DNA from: Actinomycetaceae bacterium
Lineage (GTDB): Bacteria > Actinomycetota > Actinomycetes > Actinomycetales > Actinomycetaceae
Assembly (NCBI GenBank): GCA_030532405.1
Contig: JAUNLF010000002.1
Location: forward strand, 186,001-250,000
DNA length: 64,000 nucleotides
Direction: 5' to 3'
The first letter of the stretch is position 1, and each line of letters opens with the position of its first letter. Under the pieces are notes generated by a model. That model did no database searches. It was not told the DNA's origin and saw only the letters and a program-made list of their open reading frames with translations. Of this stretch, positions 38,970 through 49,194 are shown one piece after another. The position numbers were made by a program, and so were the translations under genes.

Positions 38970-39806
38970 ATGGGAATCCGTAAGTACAAGCCGACGACGC
39001 CCGGTCGTCGTGGCTCCAGCGTGGCGGACTTCGTGGAGATTACCCGGTCCACTCCGGAGAAGTCTCTGGTTCGCCCGCTGACCAAGACCGGCGGTCGCAA
39101 CAATCAGGGTCGCGTCACGGCCCGCCACCGCGGTGGTGGCCACAAACGCGCCTACCGTCTAATCGACTTCCGTCGTAACGACAAGGACGGTGTACCGGCA
39201 AAGGTCGCTCACATCGAGTACGACCCGAACCGTACCGCCCGTATCGCCCTGCTGCACTACGCAGACGGCGCGAAGCGTTACATCATTGCTCCTGCAAACC
39301 TTAACCAAGGTGACCGCGTCGAATCCGGTCCGAACGCAGATATTAAGCCCGGCAACAACCTGCCGCTACGCAATATCCCCGTCGGTACCGTTGTCCACGC
39401 TGTCGAGCTATACCCCGGTGGCGGCGCAAAGATCGCCCGCTCCGCAGGCACCTCCGTTCAGCTAGTTGCAAAGGAAGGCCGCTTCGCTCAGCTGCGTATG
39501 CCCTCCGGTGAAATCCGCAACGTAGACGCACAGTGCCGCGCAACCGTTGGCGAGGTCGGCAACGCCGAACAGACCAACATCAGCTGGGGCAAGGCTGGAC
39601 GCATGCGTTGGAAGGGACGCCGTCCGCACGTCCGTGGCGTTGCCATGAACCCGGTTGACCACCCGCACGGTGGTGGTGAAGGCCGCACTTCCGGTGGCCG
39701 TCACCCGGTCAGCCCGTGGGGCAAGCCCGAGGTCCGTACCCGTCGTCCGAATAAGCCCAGCGACAAGCTCATCGTGCGCCGTCGCCGGACCGGCAAGAAG
39801 CGCTGA
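38970..39806 (+). CDS. rplB: 50S ribosomal protein L2
   Basis: L2 is a core protein of the peptidyl transferase region. The 278-residue protein has [37 protein letters not shown], the [20 protein letters not shown] block and [19 protein letters not shown] with the conserved His of the RNA-contacting loop. Ordinary for an actinobacterium. Confidence 0.98.
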   Translation: MGIRKYKPTTPGRRGSSVADFVEITRSTPEKSLVRPLTKTGGRNNQGRVTARHRGGGHKRAYRLIDFRRNDKDGVPAKVAHIEYDPNRTARIALLHYADGAKRYIIAPANLNQGDRVESGPNADIKPGNNLPLRNIPVGTVVHAVELYPGGGAKIARSAGTSVQLVAKEGRFAQLRMPSGEIRNVDAQCRATVGEVGNAEQTNISWGKAGRMRWKGRRPHVRGVAMNPVDHPHGGGEGRTSGGRHPVSPWGKPEVRTRRPNKPSDKLIVRRRRTGKKR

Positions 39807-39821
39807 TAGAGGAGCTGGATT

Positions 39822-40103
39822 ATGCCACGCAGTCTGAAGAAGGGACCCTTCGTAGACGATCACCTACTCAAGAAGGTAGATGAGCAGAACGAAAAGGGTA
39901 CAAAGAACGTTATTAAGACCTGGTCTCGCAGGTCCGTCATCACCCCGGATTTCCTGGGACACACGTTTGCTGTGCATGACGGCCGTAAGCACGTGCCGGT
40001 CTTCGTTACGGAAGCAATGGTTGGCCACAAGCTCGGAGAGTTTGCACCCACCCGCACGTTCCGTAGCCACGACAAGGACGATCGCAAGGGCCGCAGGCGC
40101 TAA
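39822..40103 (+). CDS. rpsS: 30S ribosomal protein S19
   Basis: S19 is a 30S head protein that contacts A-site tRNA through S13. The 93-residue protein starts [20 protein letters not shown] and includes [20 protein letters not shown] and [28 protein letters not shown] precedes the ATG; it is 15 bases after rplB. Confidence 0.98.
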   Translation: MPRSLKKGPFVDDHLLKKVDEQNEKGTKNVIKTWSRRSVITPDFLGHTFAVHDGRKHVPVFVTEAMVGHKLGEFAPTRTFRSHDKDDRKGRRR

Positions 40104-40142
40104 GCCTGGGAACTTGTTAGGCAAGAAGTGAGGCAGGATTTA

Positions 40143-40514
40143 ATGGAAGCCAAGGCGCAGGCGCGCTACGTACGCGTCACGCCCCTCAAGGCTCGTCGCG
40201 TTGTGAACGAGATTCGCAACAAGAACGCCTTGGAGGCTGCGGACATTCTGCGGTTCGCTCCGCAGGCTGTCGCAAGAGACGTTAGAAAAGTTTTGATGAG
40301 TGCCATGGCCAACGCGAAAGTGAAGGCCGAAAACGCTGGAGAGCGTTTCAAGGACGAGGACCTTTACGTACTCGAAGCGTACGTAAACGAAGGCCCCACC
40401 ATGAAGCGTTTCCGCCCGCGTGCACAGGGCCGTGCAGCCCAGATTCTGAAGCGCACGAGCCACATCACCCTGGTGGTAGGCACGAAGGACGACAATGGGA
40501 AGGAAGGCCGGTAA
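40143..40514 (+). CDS. rplV: 50S ribosomal protein L22
   Basis: L22 spans the large subunit and its hairpin lines the exit tunnel, where macrolide-resistance changes can arise. The 123-residue protein begins [20 protein letters not shown] and has [20 protein letters not shown] and [16 protein letters not shown] 40143 with AGGA upstream is preferred to an in-frame GTG 15 bases earlier. Its TAA shares a base with the rpsC ATG. Confidence 0.96.
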   Translation: MEAKAQARYVRVTPLKARRVVNEIRNKNALEAADILRFAPQAVARDVRKVLMSAMANAKVKAENAGERFKDEDLYVLEAYVNEGPTMKRFRPRAQGRAAQILKRTSHITLVVGTKDDNGKEGR

Positions 40515-41335
40515 TGGGTCAAAAGGTTAACCCCACCGGATTTAGGCTTGGTATCACCACCGAGCACCGCTCCCGCTGGTTCGCTGACTCCACCGCGGAA
40601 GGCCAGCGTTACAGCGACTACGTGATCGAAGACGTGAAGATTCGCGACTTCCTCAACGAGAACCTGGAACGCTCCGGCGTGTCAAAGATCGTCATCGAAC
40701 GCACCACCGACCGCGTTCGCGTCGATCTGCAAACCGCCCGCCCCGGCATTGTTATCGGCCGTCGCGGCGCAGAAGCTGACCGTCTTCGCCAGCAGCTCGA
40801 AAAGCTGACCGGCAAGCAGGTACAGCTGAACATTCTTGAAGTAAAGAGTCCTGAGCTCGACGCAAAGCTCGTCGCGCAAGGCATCGCAGAGCAGCTCGCT
40901 GCCCGCGTATCCTTCCGCCGCGCAATGCGTAAGGGCATCCAGTCCGCAATGCGCGCTGGCGCCGAGGGCATCCGTGTCCAGGTATCCGGCCGTCTTGGCG
41001 GTGCTGAAATGTCGCGCACCGAGTTCTACCGCGAAGGCCGTGTACCCCTACACACCCTCCGTGCATACATCGACTACGGCTTCTACGAGGCACGTACGAC
41101 CTTCGGTCGCATCGGTGTAAAGGTATGGGTCTACAAGGGCGACATGACCGAACGCGAGTTCCAGCAGCAGCAGATGGAAGCTGGCAACCGTGGTGGACGT
41201 CGTGGCGGCCGTGGCCGTCGTGGCCCGCGTCGCGGAGGCGACCAGCAGAGAAACAGGACGCCACAGGCGCAGCAGTCGGCTCCTGCCGAATCTGAAGCAG
41301 CGCCGCAGGCTGAGAAATCCGGAACGGAGGCCTAG
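40514..41335 (+). CDS. rpsC: 30S ribosomal protein S3
   Basis: S3 forms part of the mRNA entry site. At 273 residues it has [20 protein letters not shown], the KH domain with [20 protein letters not shown] near 77-96, and [21 protein letters not shown] basic then acidic tail (Gly-Arg-rich, then Ala/Gln/Glu-rich, about 220-273) extends beyond the core, as is common in Actinobacteria. Confidence 0.98.
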   Translation: MGQKVNPTGFRLGITTEHRSRWFADSTAEGQRYSDYVIEDVKIRDFLNENLERSGVSKIVIERTTDRVRVDLQTARPGIVIGRRGAEADRLRQQLEKLTGKQVQLNILEVKSPELDAKLVAQGIAEQLAARVSFRRAMRKGIQSAMRAGAEGIRVQVSGRLGGAEMSRTEFYREGRVPLHTLRAYIDYGFYEARTTFGRIGVKVWVYKGDMTEREFQQQQMEAGNRGGRRGGRGRRGPRRGGDQQRNRTPQAQQSAPAESEAAPQAEKSGTEA

Positions 41336-41337
41336 TC

Positions 41338-41756
<419 letters not shown>

Positions 41757-41757
<1 letters not shown>

Positions 41758-41993
41758 TGGCAGACAAGAAGGGTCTAACAACCGCCGACCTTGACGAGAT
41801 GGACGACCTCCAGCTCAAAGAGGAACTAGAAAAGGCGAAGGCTGAACTGTTTAACCTCCGCTTCTCCAAGGCTCTCGGACAGATCGAGGATCACGGCCGC
41901 TTCAAGGCCGTTCGTCGTGACATCGCCCGTATCTACACAGTGGCGCGTGAGCGTGAGCTCGGCATCCGCACCGCACCTAACAGCGAGGAGTGA
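41757..41993 (+). CDS. rpmC: 50S ribosomal protein L29
   Basis: L29 is a small helical hairpin protein at the tunnel exit. The 78-residue protein has [20 protein letters not shown] and the [20 protein letters not shown] motif, with ten or so extra residues at the N-terminus. Its ATG shares a base with the rplP TAA. Confidence 0.96.
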
Positions 41994-41999
41994 GCTTAA

Positions 42000-42269
42000 G
42001 TGAGCGATACGCAGAAAGTTCGTAACCAGCGCAAGGTACGCCGCGGCTACGTTGTATCCGACAAAATGGATAAGACCGTCGTCGTCGAACTAGAGGATCG
42101 CACCAAGCACCCTCTATACGGCAAGGTCATGACCAAGAAGAAGAAGGTCAAGGCACACGACGAGAACAACGAAATCCGCACCGGCGACCTCGTTCGCATC
42201 ATGGAGACCCGCCCGCTGTCAGCCACCAAGCGCTGGCGCGTAGTCGAGGTGATCGAAAGGGCCAAGTAA
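42000..42269 (+). CDS. rpsQ: 30S ribosomal protein S17
   Basis: S17 is an early 16S rRNA-binding protein. The 89-residue protein has [40 protein letters not shown] and [23 protein letters not shown] start, 6 bases after rpmC. It is the last gene of the S10 operon here, closed by a strong terminator. Confidence 0.97.
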   Translation: MSDTQKVRNQRKVRRGYVVSDKMDKTVVVELEDRTKHPLYGKVMTKKKKVKAHDENNEIRTGDLVRIMETRPLSATKRWRVVEVIERAK

Positions 42270-42332
42270 GCCTTTCGGGCGCAACTAACTAGATAGTTAG
42301 CAGCCTGCAAAGAGCGGGCCTTTCAAAACCGC

Positions 42333-42371
42333 AAAAATGTAGCCACCCAGATCCTGGGTGGCTACATTTTT
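42333..42371 (+). terminator. terminator of the S10 operon
   Basis: An 18-bp perfect stem, AAAAATGTAGCCACCCAG with its complement, encloses a 3-base loop and ends in TTTTTA. It lies 64 bases after rpsQ. Confidence 0.93.
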
Positions 42372-42481
42372 ACGCCCTCAAATATGAAAAAATCGTTCAC
42401 CGGTCAAAAATTTGTGCCAATGAGGGCGAAAATCACACGTCAGGTGAGGAAAGGCACAAGGGTTTTAAAGCTTGACGCCTT

Positions 42482-42509
42482 TTGAATGACTAGGCAAATG
42501 TCGTAAGCT
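42482..42509 (+). promoter_or_regulatory. probable promoter of the rplN (spc) operon
   Basis: TTGAAT (42482-42487) and TAAGCT (42504-42509) are 16 bases apart. The TAAGCT -10 form is shared with the rplM promoter. It lies in the 513-base gap rpsQ-rplN. The rest of that gap holds the S10 operon terminator, a distant inverted pair CGCCCTCA/TGAGGGCG (42373-42380, 42421-42428) and a leader of about 265 bases with no gene that I can support. Confidence 0.4.
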
Positions 42510-42782
42510 AGACAAGTTGCAGTTTCATGCGAACCAGCAGAATGCGCCAAATCCAATACGCGCTACAAATCTGAGTGGCTTAACCCACCACGCCTGGGAC
42601 CGTGGGACTCGACCTAATCTCTTCAGAGACCTGGCACCAAGGTTAACCCGGTGTGCTCGAGTCTGAAGCAGATAGGTACATCGCGCGAGCTTTTCGCGCT
42701 CAAGTCCGTATACGTTCGGCCAGGCTCAGGCGCCCTTTTGTGTGCGCTGACGAGAACCAGCTCGACGACAGGAGTACAACGA

Positions 42783-43151
42783 ATGATCCAGCAGGAGTCG
42801 CGACTAAAGGTTGCCGACAACACGGGTGCAAAAGAAATCCTTTGCGTCCGCGTCCTCGGTGGCTCGGGTCGGCGCTACGCGGGAATTGGCGACACCATCG
42901 TCGCCTCCGTGAAGGACGCCATCCCCGGCGGCAACGTGAAGAAGGGGGAAATCGTCAAGGCAGTGGTAGTGCGCACCCGCAAGGAGCGCCGCCGTCCGGA
43001 CGGTTCCTACATCCGCTTCGATGAAAACGCAGCTGTCATCCTCAAGAGTGATGGCGAACCGCGTGGTACCCGTATCTTTGGCCCCGTTGGCCGTGAACTT
43101 CGCGACAAGAAGTTCATGAAGATCGTGTCACTCGCACCGGAGGTGCTCTGA
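42783..43151 (+). CDS. rplN: 50S ribosomal protein L14
   Basis: L14 forms an intersubunit bridge. The 122-residue protein starts [20 protein letters not shown] and has [20 protein letters not shown] and [20 protein letters not shown]. The ATG at 42783 has ACAGGAG 7 bases upstream; the open frame 44 codons further up is leader sequence. It is the first gene of the spc operon and its stop overlaps the rplX ATG. Confidence 0.98.
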   Translation: MIQQESRLKVADNTGAKEILCVRVLGGSGRRYAGIGDTIVASVKDAIPGGNVKKGEIVKAVVVRTRKERRRPDGSYIRFDENAAVILKSDGEPRGTRIFGPVGRELRDKKFMKIVSLAPEVL

Positions 43152-43597
43152 TGGCAGCAAAAATTAAGAAGGGTGACCTCGTAGAGGTCATCTCTGGTCG
43201 CACGAGCGACCAGAAGAAGATTGACGAACGAAACAAGCGTCGTGAGGCCGAAGGTCTTGCACCGCTCGCTCCCGGAGACAAGGGCAAGCAGGGACGCGTA
43301 ATCAAGGTCTTCCCGAAGGAACAGAAGGTCCTCGTTGAGGGCATCAATGTCAAGACGCGTCACACGCGTCGCGGCATGTCCGCCCAGGGTGCACAGACCG
43401 GCGGCATCGAGCACATCGAAGCCCCGATCCACGTATCCAAGGTGGCCTTGGTTGACCCCGATACCAAGAAGCGCGTTCGCGTTGGCTTCCGCGTAGACCG
43501 TGATGAGAACGGCAAGCGCGTGAACCGCAACCCGATTCGCGTGGTTCGTGGTGGCACCAAGCGTGGCCTCGAACCCGGAAAGGAAATCGGAGCATGA
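43151..43597 (+). CDS. rplX: 50S ribosomal protein L24 with an internal insertion
   Basis: L24 starts large-subunit assembly and sits at the tunnel exit. The protein is 148 residues, clearly longer than the usual 100-120. The KOW motif is split: [18 protein letters not shown] is followed by about 20 charged residues (roughly 20-41, with [14 protein letters not shown]) before [20 protein letters not shown] resumes. The rest, [34 protein letters not shown] and [10 protein letters not shown], is normal. The frame is open and coding throughout, so this is a true insertion, not an error I can detect. Starts one base before the end of rplN. Confidence 0.95.
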   Translation: MAAKIKKGDLVEVISGRTSDQKKIDERNKRREAEGLAPLAPGDKGKQGRVIKVFPKEQKVLVEGINVKTRHTRRGMSAQGAQTGGIEHIEAPIHVSKVALVDPDTKKRVRVGFRVDRDENGKRVNRNPIRVVRGGTKRGLEPGKEIGA

Positions 43598-44139
43598 CCC
43601 CTCGTCTAAAGCAGAAGTACACAGACGAAGTCCGTCCCAAGCTAGAGAAGGACTTCAACCACCCGAACCCCATGGAAGTTGGCGGCCTAACCAAGGTCAT
43701 CGTCAACATGGGTGTAGGTGAAGCGGCTCGTGACTCGAAGGCAATCGACGGCGCGATCCGCGACCTCGCTGCCATCACCGGGCAGAAACCGATCGTTACC
43801 AAGGCACGCAAGTCCATTGCACAGTTCAAGCTTCGCGAAGGACAGCCGATCGGCGCTCACGTAACCATGCGTGGCGACCGTATGTGGGAGTTCATGGATC
43901 GTCTGATCTCCCTGGCACTGCCCCGAATCCGCGACTTCCGCGGACTCTCCCCGAAGCAGTTCGACGGTAACGGAAACTACACGTTCGGCTTGACGGAACA
44001 GTCCGTCTTCCACGAGATCAACGTCGACAACATCGACCGCGTCCGTGGTATGGACATCACGATCGTCACGTCAGCCAAAACCGACGAAGAAGGCCGTGCC
44101 CTCTTGCGTGGCCTGGGCTTCCCGCTCAAGGAGAACTGA
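43594..44139 (+). CDS. rplE: 50S ribosomal protein L5
   Basis: L5 binds 5S rRNA and contacts P-site tRNA and S13. The 181-residue protein has [60 protein letters not shown] and [24 protein letters not shown] overlap with rplX. Normal length and content. Confidence 0.98.
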   Translation: MTPRLKQKYTDEVRPKLEKDFNHPNPMEVGGLTKVIVNMGVGEAARDSKAIDGAIRDLAAITGQKPIVTKARKSIAQFKLREGQPIGAHVTMRGDRMWEFMDRLISLALPRIRDFRGLSPKQFDGNGNYTFGLTEQSVFHEINVDNIDRVRGMDITIVTSAKTDEEGRALLRGLGFPLKEN

Positions 44140-44142
44140 CAA

Positions 44143-44328
44143 ATGGCGAAGACGTCTTTGAAAGTAAAGGCAAGCCGCAAGCCGAAGTTTGCGGTTCGTG
44201 CCTACACGCGCTGTAACCGTTGCGGTCGTCCGCGTTCGGTATACCGCAAGTTCGGATTGTGCCGTGTCTGCCTTCGCGAACTCGCTCTGAACGGCGAGCT
44301 CCCGGGCGTGACTAAGAGCAGCTGGTAA
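44143..44328 (+). CDS. rpsZ: 30S ribosomal protein S14, zinc-binding type Z
   Basis: S14 belongs to the 30S head. The 61-residue form with [20 protein letters not shown] (two CxxC pairs) is the zinc-ribbon type, which lies in the spc operon between L5 and S8. A zinc-free paralogue, if present, would be elsewhere. Three bases separate it from rplE. Confidence 0.97.
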   Translation: MAKTSLKVKASRKPKFAVRAYTRCNRCGRPRSVYRKFGLCRVCLRELALNGELPGVTKSSW

Positions 44329-44398
44329 CGACTACATCGCAGGTCCCCAGTTGATAAGCAACTGAGGGAAACCCCGATGAGGAAGGGGAGAAACCCCG

Positions 44399-44797
44399 AT
44401 GACAATGACTGATCCCATCGCAGACATGCTCACGCGTCTGCGTAATGCGAGCTCGGCACATCATGACTCGGTGTCGATGCCGCACTCAAAGCTAAAAGCA
44501 GCTATCGCTGACATCCTTGTCGAAGAAGGCTACATTGCCGGAGCCAAGGTAGAGGACGCGCGCGTAGGCAAGACGCTTACGCTCGAACTCAAGTACGGCG
44601 CTGACCGCGAACGCGCAATCACTGGCGTTAAGCGCGTTTCTAAGCCCGGTCTGCGCGTTTATGCAAAGTCCACCAACCTGCCCCGCGTACGCGGCGGTCT
44701 TGGCGTAGCGATTCTTTCGACTTCGTCCGGCCTGCTCACCGAGCGCGAGGCATACAACAGGGGAGTAGGTGGGGAAGTCCTCGCCTACATCTGGTAA
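44399..44797 (+). CDS. rpsH: 30S ribosomal protein S8
   Basis: S8 is a primary 16S rRNA binder and, in enterobacteria, the spc operon repressor. The 132-residue protein has [37 protein letters not shown] and [29 protein letters not shown] precedes the start. The start could also be the Met two codons later. Confidence 0.97.
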   Translation: MTMTDPIADMLTRLRNASSAHHDSVSMPHSKLKAAIADILVEEGYIAGAKVEDARVGKTLTLELKYGADRERAITGVKRVSKPGLRVYAKSTNLPRVRGGLGVAILSTSSGLLTEREAYNRGVGGEVLAYIW

Positions 44798-44809
44798 GGA
44801 GGAATATCA

Positions 44810-45346
44810 ATGTCACGTATTGGCAAGACTCCGATTCCGATCCCCGCAGGCGTTGACGTAACCATCCAGGACCGCGACGTAACGGTCAAGGGCCCGAAGG
44901 GCACCCTGTCTTACGCGGTTAAGGGTCCGGTCGCCGCTAAGTTAGAAAACGGCGAAGTTACCGTAACCCGCGATGGTGACACTCGCGAGGCTCGCGCAAT
45001 GCACGGCCTCACGCGTTCCCTGATTCTCAACATGGTCGTTGGCGTAACCGAGGGTTACTCCAAGGCTCTAGAGATTGTCGGCACCGGTTACCGCGTTGTT
45101 GCGAAGGGTAAGGATCTGGAGTTCCAGCTCGGATTCTCCCACCCGGTTCTTGTTAAGGCCCCGGAAGGTATCGAGTTCAAGGTCGAGAACCAGACCAAGT
45201 TCGCTATCTTCGGCATCGACAAGCAGCTGGTTGGCGAAACCGCAGCGAAGATCCGCAAGATCCGCGCACCCGAACCCTACAAGGGCAAGGGCATCCGCTA
45301 CGCCGGCGAACAGGTACGTCGCAAGGTTGGAAAGGCTGGTAAGTAA
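44810..45346 (+). CDS. rplF: 50S ribosomal protein L6
   Basis: L6 lies near the sarcin-ricin loop and the factor-binding site. The 178-residue protein begins [20 protein letters not shown] and ends with [20 protein letters not shown] plus a basic tail. AAGGAGG precedes the ATG. Stop and the rplR start share a base. Confidence 0.98.
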   Translation: MSRIGKTPIPIPAGVDVTIQDRDVTVKGPKGTLSYAVKGPVAAKLENGEVTVTRDGDTREARAMHGLTRSLILNMVVGVTEGYSKALEIVGTGYRVVAKGKDLEFQLGFSHPVLVKAPEGIEFKVENQTKFAIFGIDKQLVGETAAKIRKIRAPEPYKGKGIRYAGEQVRRKVGKAGK

Positions 45347-45714
45347 TGTCTTACACCGTTAAAGGCAAGGGCAAGTTCGTTGCCCGCAAGCGTCGCCACC
45401 AGCGTGTTCGCAAGAACGTCAACGGTACCGCCGAGCGTCCCCGCCTAGTCGTAACCCGCTCCAACCGTCACATGGTTGCGCAGGTCGTAAACGACCAGGT
45501 TGGTCACACCCTCGTATCGGCTTCCACCATGGAAGACGAGTTCGACGGCAACAGCACCAAGGTTGAAGCAGCTCGCCGCGTAGGCGAACTGGTCGCTGAG
45601 CGTGCCAAGGAAGCCGGCATCACCTCCGTGGTCTTTGACCGCGGTGGCAACAAGTACCACGGCCGTGTCGCCGCTGTAGCGGAAGGCGCCCGCGAGGGCG
45701 GCCTCGAGCTGTAA
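45346..45714 (+). CDS. rplR: 50S ribosomal protein L18
   Basis: L18 binds 5S rRNA. The 122-residue protein has [35 protein letters not shown], and [20 protein letters not shown] ending AREGGLEL. Standard. Confidence 0.97.
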   Translation: MSYTVKGKGKFVARKRRHQRVRKNVNGTAERPRLVVTRSNRHMVAQVVNDQVGHTLVSASTMEDEFDGNSTKVEAARRVGELVAERAKEAGITSVVFDRGGNKYHGRVAAVAEGAREGGLEL

Positions 45715-45741
45715 GAGCGACGAAAGGAAGAGAACACACTG

Positions 45742-46416
45742 ATGGCTAGAAATCAGGAAAACTCTGAGGGCCGCGACGAGCAGCGTCGCGAACGCCGCGG
45801 AGGTCGCCAGGAGCGCCGTGACAACAACAGGCGCGATGAGAAGAACCAGTACATCGAGCGTGTCGTTACCATCAACCGCGTGTCCAAGGTCGTGAAGGGC
45901 GGTCGCCGCTTCAGCTTCACCGCTCTGGTCGTCGTTGGCGATGGCGAAGGTACCGTCGGCGTTGGCTACGGCAAGGCTAAGGAAGTTCCCCAGGCCATTG
46001 CTAAGGGCGTCGAGGAGGCAAAGAAGAACTTCTTCCGCGTCCCGATGATCCGCAAGACGATTACGCACAGGGTGCAGGGTGAGGACTCCGCTGGCATCGT
46101 TATGCTGCGTCCGGCTAACCCCGGTACCGGTGTAATCGCAGGTGGCCCGGTCCGCGCCGTACTCGAGTGCGCTGGTATTCACGACGTGCTAACCAAGTCC
46201 CTTGGTTCAGCAAATGCAATCAACATTGTCCGCGCAACTGTGGACGCCCTCAAGCAGCTTGAACAGCCCGAGGCCGTCGCAGCACGCCGTGGACTTCCGC
46301 TGGAACGCGTTGTTCCCGCTTCGATGCTCCGCGCACGCGCAGAGGGCGAAGCTGAAGAACGCGAAAAGAAGGAAAAGGCCGAAAATGAACAGGCCGCCGC
46401 AGGGGTGAGCAAGTAG
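45742..46416 (+). CDS. rpsE: 30S ribosomal protein S5
   Basis: S5 contributes to decoding accuracy and to the mRNA entry helicase. The 224-residue protein has a long Arg/Glu/Asn-rich N-terminal extension (about 1-36) and an acidic-basic C-tail after 195, both common in Actinobacteria. The core has [20 protein letters not shown] and [20 protein letters not shown]. The spectinomycin loop VKGGRRF looks unaltered. Confidence 0.97.
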   Translation: MARNQENSEGRDEQRRERRGGRQERRDNNRRDEKNQYIERVVTINRVSKVVKGGRRFSFTALVVVGDGEGTVGVGYGKAKEVPQAIAKGVEEAKKNFFRVPMIRKTITHRVQGEDSAGIVMLRPANPGTGVIAGGPVRAVLECAGIHDVLTKSLGSANAINIVRATVDALKQLEQPEAVAARRGLPLERVVPASMLRARAEGEAEEREKKEKAENEQAAAGVSK

Positions 46417-46601
46417 TGGCTAAGAACCTTAAGATCACTCGCGTTCGCTCCGACATTGGCCGCTCCGAGCGTCAGCGCGCAACCATGCGTGCGCTCGGCC
46501 TGCGCAAGATCCGCCAGTCGGTAGTCCTTCCGGACAACAAGTCCAACCGTGGCATGGTTAACGCCGTGCGTCACATGGTTGAGGTAGAGGAGGTCGACTG
46601 A
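46416..46601 (+). CDS. rpmD: 50S ribosomal protein L30
   Basis: L30 is a small globular 50S protein. The 61-residue protein has [40 protein letters not shown] and [14 protein letters not shown]. The GTG start shares a base with the rpsE TAG. Confidence 0.96.
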   Translation: MAKNLKITRVRSDIGRSERQRATMRALGLRKIRQSVVLPDNKSNRGMVNAVRHMVEVEEVD

Positions 46602-46603
46602 CC

Positions 46604-47059
46604 ATGAGTGAAGAATACTCAATCACACGCCTCCACGATCTGAAGCCGGCTCCGGGCTCCAACAAGCGCAAGATGCGCGTTGGCCGCGGTGAAGGCTCCA
46701 AGGGTAAGACCGCAGGTCGTGGAACCAAGGGCACGAAGGCCCGCTACCAGGTTCCCGCAGGCTTCGAGGGCGGCCAGATGCCGTTGCACATGCGCCTTCC
46801 GAAGCTACGCGGCTTCAAGAACCCGTTCCGTGTTGAATACCAGGTAGTTAACCTGGACAAGATCGAGCAGCTGTTCCCCGAAGGTGGCGACGTCACCGTT
46901 GAGGATCTCGTAGCTAAGGGCGCTGTGCGTCCGAAGCAGCCGGTTAAGGTGCTCGGCCAGGGTGAAGTAACCCAGAAGTTCAACATCACCGTTGATAAGT
47001 GGTCCGCTTCCGCTGAAGCGAAGATCACGGAGGCTGGCGGAACTATTTCCGCCCGCTAA
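46604..47059 (+). CDS. rplO: 50S ribosomal protein L15
   Basis: L15 is a late assembly protein of the 50S core. The 151-residue protein has [40 protein letters not shown] and [21 protein letters not shown] strong terminator follows, so secY is not simply the next gene of one transcript. Confidence 0.97.
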   Translation: MSEEYSITRLHDLKPAPGSNKRKMRVGRGEGSKGKTAGRGTKGTKARYQVPAGFEGGQMPLHMRLPKLRGFKNPFRVEYQVVNLDKIEQLFPEGGDVTVEDLVAKGAVRPKQPVKVLGQGEVTQKFNITVDKWSASAEAKITEAGGTISAR

Positions 47060-47082
47060 GTCAGCGATAATTTCATGACGAG

Positions 47083-47116
47083 AGTGGCCCGATCAGGCTT
47101 TGGTCGGGCCACTTTT
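47083..47116 (+). terminator. terminator of the spc operon after rplO
   Basis: AGTGGCCCGA (47083-47092) pairs with TCGGGCCACT (47104-47113), followed by TTTG. It lies 24 bases after the rplO stop; the 99 bases from here to secY probably carry a secY promoter. Confidence 0.88.
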
Positions 47117-47212
47117 GTCCACCAATCCAAAACTGGTTTCAGACTTAGTCGTATTTTCCGATAGTCTTAGACTCGACTTTCAACACAACACTTGAAATCC
47201 CAAGGAGGACGC

Positions 47213-48505
47213 TTGTTAAGCGCATTCGCACAAGCATTCCGAACACCTGATCTTCGGAACAAGATGCTGTTCACCTTGATGATCATGGGATTGTTTAGGC
47301 TCGGCTCATTCATCCCAACGCCGGGAGTTTCCACACCTAACGTCCAGGTCTGTTTAGCACAACAAGACCAAACATCCCTGCTTGATCTGGTCAACCTGTT
47401 CTCTGGCGGCGCCCTCCTACAGCTGTCAATCTTCGCCCTGGGAATCATGCCCTACATTACGGCGTCGATTATTGTTCAACTTTTGCGTGTTGTAATTCCA
47501 AGGTTTGACGACCTTCATAAGGAAGGCCAGCAGGGCCGTTCGAAGCTCACCCAGTACACGCGTTACCTGACGATCTTCCTGGGCATCCTGCAGTCTTCGA
47601 CGATTATTTCGCTTGCAACCTCGGGCCAGTTGTTCCCGGGTTGTTCCGTGGACATTGTGCCCGACGCTAGCGCGGTCACGTTCATCCTGATGGTTATCGT
47701 CATGACCGCGGGCACGGGCGTAATCATGTGGCTCGGCGAACTCATCACCGAGCGCGGCATCGGCAACGGCATGTCCCTGCTGATCTTCACGTCGATCACC
47801 GCAACCCTACCGTCGCAGCTGCTGGCCATTGGCCGCGGTGGCGGCTGGAACAAGGTGTTCTGGATCGTCCTGCTCATCCTCGCCATCACGATGGCGGTTG
47901 TGTACGTCGAGCAGGCGCAGCGCCGCATCCCCGTGCAGTACGCGAAGCGTATGGTTGGCCGTCGCCTAATGGGCGGATCCACGACCTACATTCCGCTGAA
48001 GATCAACATGTCCGGCGTTATCCCGGTTATCTTCTCGACATCTATTTTGGCGATGCCCCCGATGATCGCGAACTTTGGCCAGCCGACCGAAGGCTGGGTC
48101 ATGTGGATTCAGCGTAACTTCCTGTCGACCTCCGGCCTCTACATGCTGCTGAATGGTCTGCTGATTCTGTTCTTCGCGTTCTTCTACACTTCGATTACGT
48201 TCAATCCGGAGGAAACCGCGGATAATATGAAGAGGTACGGAGGCTTCATCCCGGGCATCCGGGCGGGCCGTCCTACCGCAGACTTCCTGCGCTACGTCAT
48301 GAACAGGATCACGACAGCGGGCGCTATCTACCTAGTGATCGTTGCATTGTTGCCGTCCATGGCGATGATCCCCCTACAACTCGAAGCAGGCCAGCTACCG
48401 TTTGGTGGTACGACGCTACTGATTATCGTGGGCGTCGGTTTGCAGACGGTTAAGGAGATCAACTCGCAGCTACAGAAGCATCACTACGAAGGATTCCTCC
48501 AATGA
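47213..48505 (+). CDS. secY: preprotein translocase subunit SecY
   Basis: SecY forms the channel of the Sec translocon together with SecE. The 430-residue membrane protein has ten predicted helices, the plug-region IPTPGVSTPN near 31-40, GIMPYITASIIVQLL, RGIGNGMSLLIF near 190, RRIPVQYAKRM and FNPEETADNMKRYGGFIPGI. The TTG at 47213 (LLSAFAQAFRTPDLRNKMLF) has AAGGAGG 6 bases upstream and matches the usual actinobacterial N-terminus; the frame extends seven codons further without a ribosome binding site. It overlaps adk by 4 bases. Confidence 0.97.
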   Translation: MLSAFAQAFRTPDLRNKMLFTLMIMGLFRLGSFIPTPGVSTPNVQVCLAQQDQTSLLDLVNLFSGGALLQLSIFALGIMPYITASIIVQLLRVVIPRFDDLHKEGQQGRSKLTQYTRYLTIFLGILQSSTIISLATSGQLFPGCSVDIVPDASAVTFILMVIVMTAGTGVIMWLGELITERGIGNGMSLLIFTSITATLPSQLLAIGRGGGWNKVFWIVLLILAITMAVVYVEQAQRRIPVQYAKRMVGRRLMGGSTTYIPLKINMSGVIPVIFSTSILAMPPMIANFGQPTEGWVMWIQRNFLSTSGLYMLLNGLLILFFAFFYTSITFNPEETADNMKRYGGFIPGIRAGRPTADFLRYVMNRITTAGAIYLVIVALLPSMAMIPLQLEAGQLPFGGTTLLIIVGVGLQTVKEINSQLQKHHYEGFLQ

Positions 48506-49119
48506 CATCGAAAGAAGCAGATCAACGTGGGCCTGCAGTTTTGATTCTTGGTGCCCCGGGCGCTGGCAAGGGGACGCAGGCTAAGAATATTGCGAAGGTG
48601 CTTGATGTTCCCGCGATTTCGACGGGCGCGATTTTCCGTCAGAACATGGCGGATGGTACCGAGCTTGGTAACCGTGCGAAGAAGTACATGGATGCCGGCG
48701 AGTTCGTTCCGGACTCGGTCACTAGCCCCATGGTGAAGGCGCGCCTTGAGGCGCCGGATGCGCAGAAGGGATTCCTGCTTGACGGGTACCCGCGCACGAT
48801 CGATCAGGCTTACTACTTGCGCAACACGTTGGCGGAGTCCGGCCGCGAGCTGGACTTGGTCCTAGAGATTACTGTTGATTTCGATGAGGTCGTGAAGCGT
48901 TTGCTGAACCGCGCCGAGATCGAGGGGCGTTCTGATGACACTGAGCCGGTGATTCGCCACCGCCTGGAGGTGTACCACGAGCAGACCGAGCCCATGGTTA
49001 CTTACTACGCTGATCAGGACAAGCTTGTTCAGATCGACGGTGAAGGAACGATCGACGAGGTTTGGGAGCGGATTTACAAAGTTCTCGAAGAACACGGCCT
49101 CGTGGCTGAAGGTAAGTAG
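48502..49119 (+). CDS. adk: adenylate kinase
   Basis: Adenylate kinase interconverts ATP + AMP and 2 ADP. The 205-residue protein has the P-loop GAPGAGKGTQ at 17-26, the AMP site ISTGAIFR and FLLDGYPRT near 91-99. The lid is the short form with RSDDTEPVIRHRLEVYHEQT and no Cys4 zinc site. A short N-terminal extension of about ten residues precedes the first strand. Coupled to secY by an ATGA overlap. Confidence 0.98.
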   Translation: MTSKEADQRGPAVLILGAPGAGKGTQAKNIAKVLDVPAISTGAIFRQNMADGTELGNRAKKYMDAGEFVPDSVTSPMVKARLEAPDAQKGFLLDGYPRTIDQAYYLRNTLAESGRELDLVLEITVDFDEVVKRLLNRAEIEGRSDDTEPVIRHRLEVYHEQTEPMVTYYADQDKLVQIDGEGTIDEVWERIYKVLEEHGLVAEGK

Positions 49120-49132
49120 TACTAACTGTTGA

Positions 49133-49169
49133 TGAACCCGCTGACTATCCAGCGGGTTCATTGCATTTT
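49133..49169 (+). terminator. terminator after adk
   Basis: TGAACCCGCTG (49133-49143) pairs perfectly with CAGCGGGTTCA (49150-49160), followed by TTGCATTTT. It may attenuate read-through into map, 25 bases further on. Confidence 0.88.
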
Positions 49170-49194
49170 ACGTTCATAGTTTGCAAAGGTAAAA

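Noticed and set aside
42651-42782. 44-codon upstream extension of rplN
   Set aside because: It is leader sequence; L14 begins with a conserved [15 protein letters not shown] and its own ribosome binding site.
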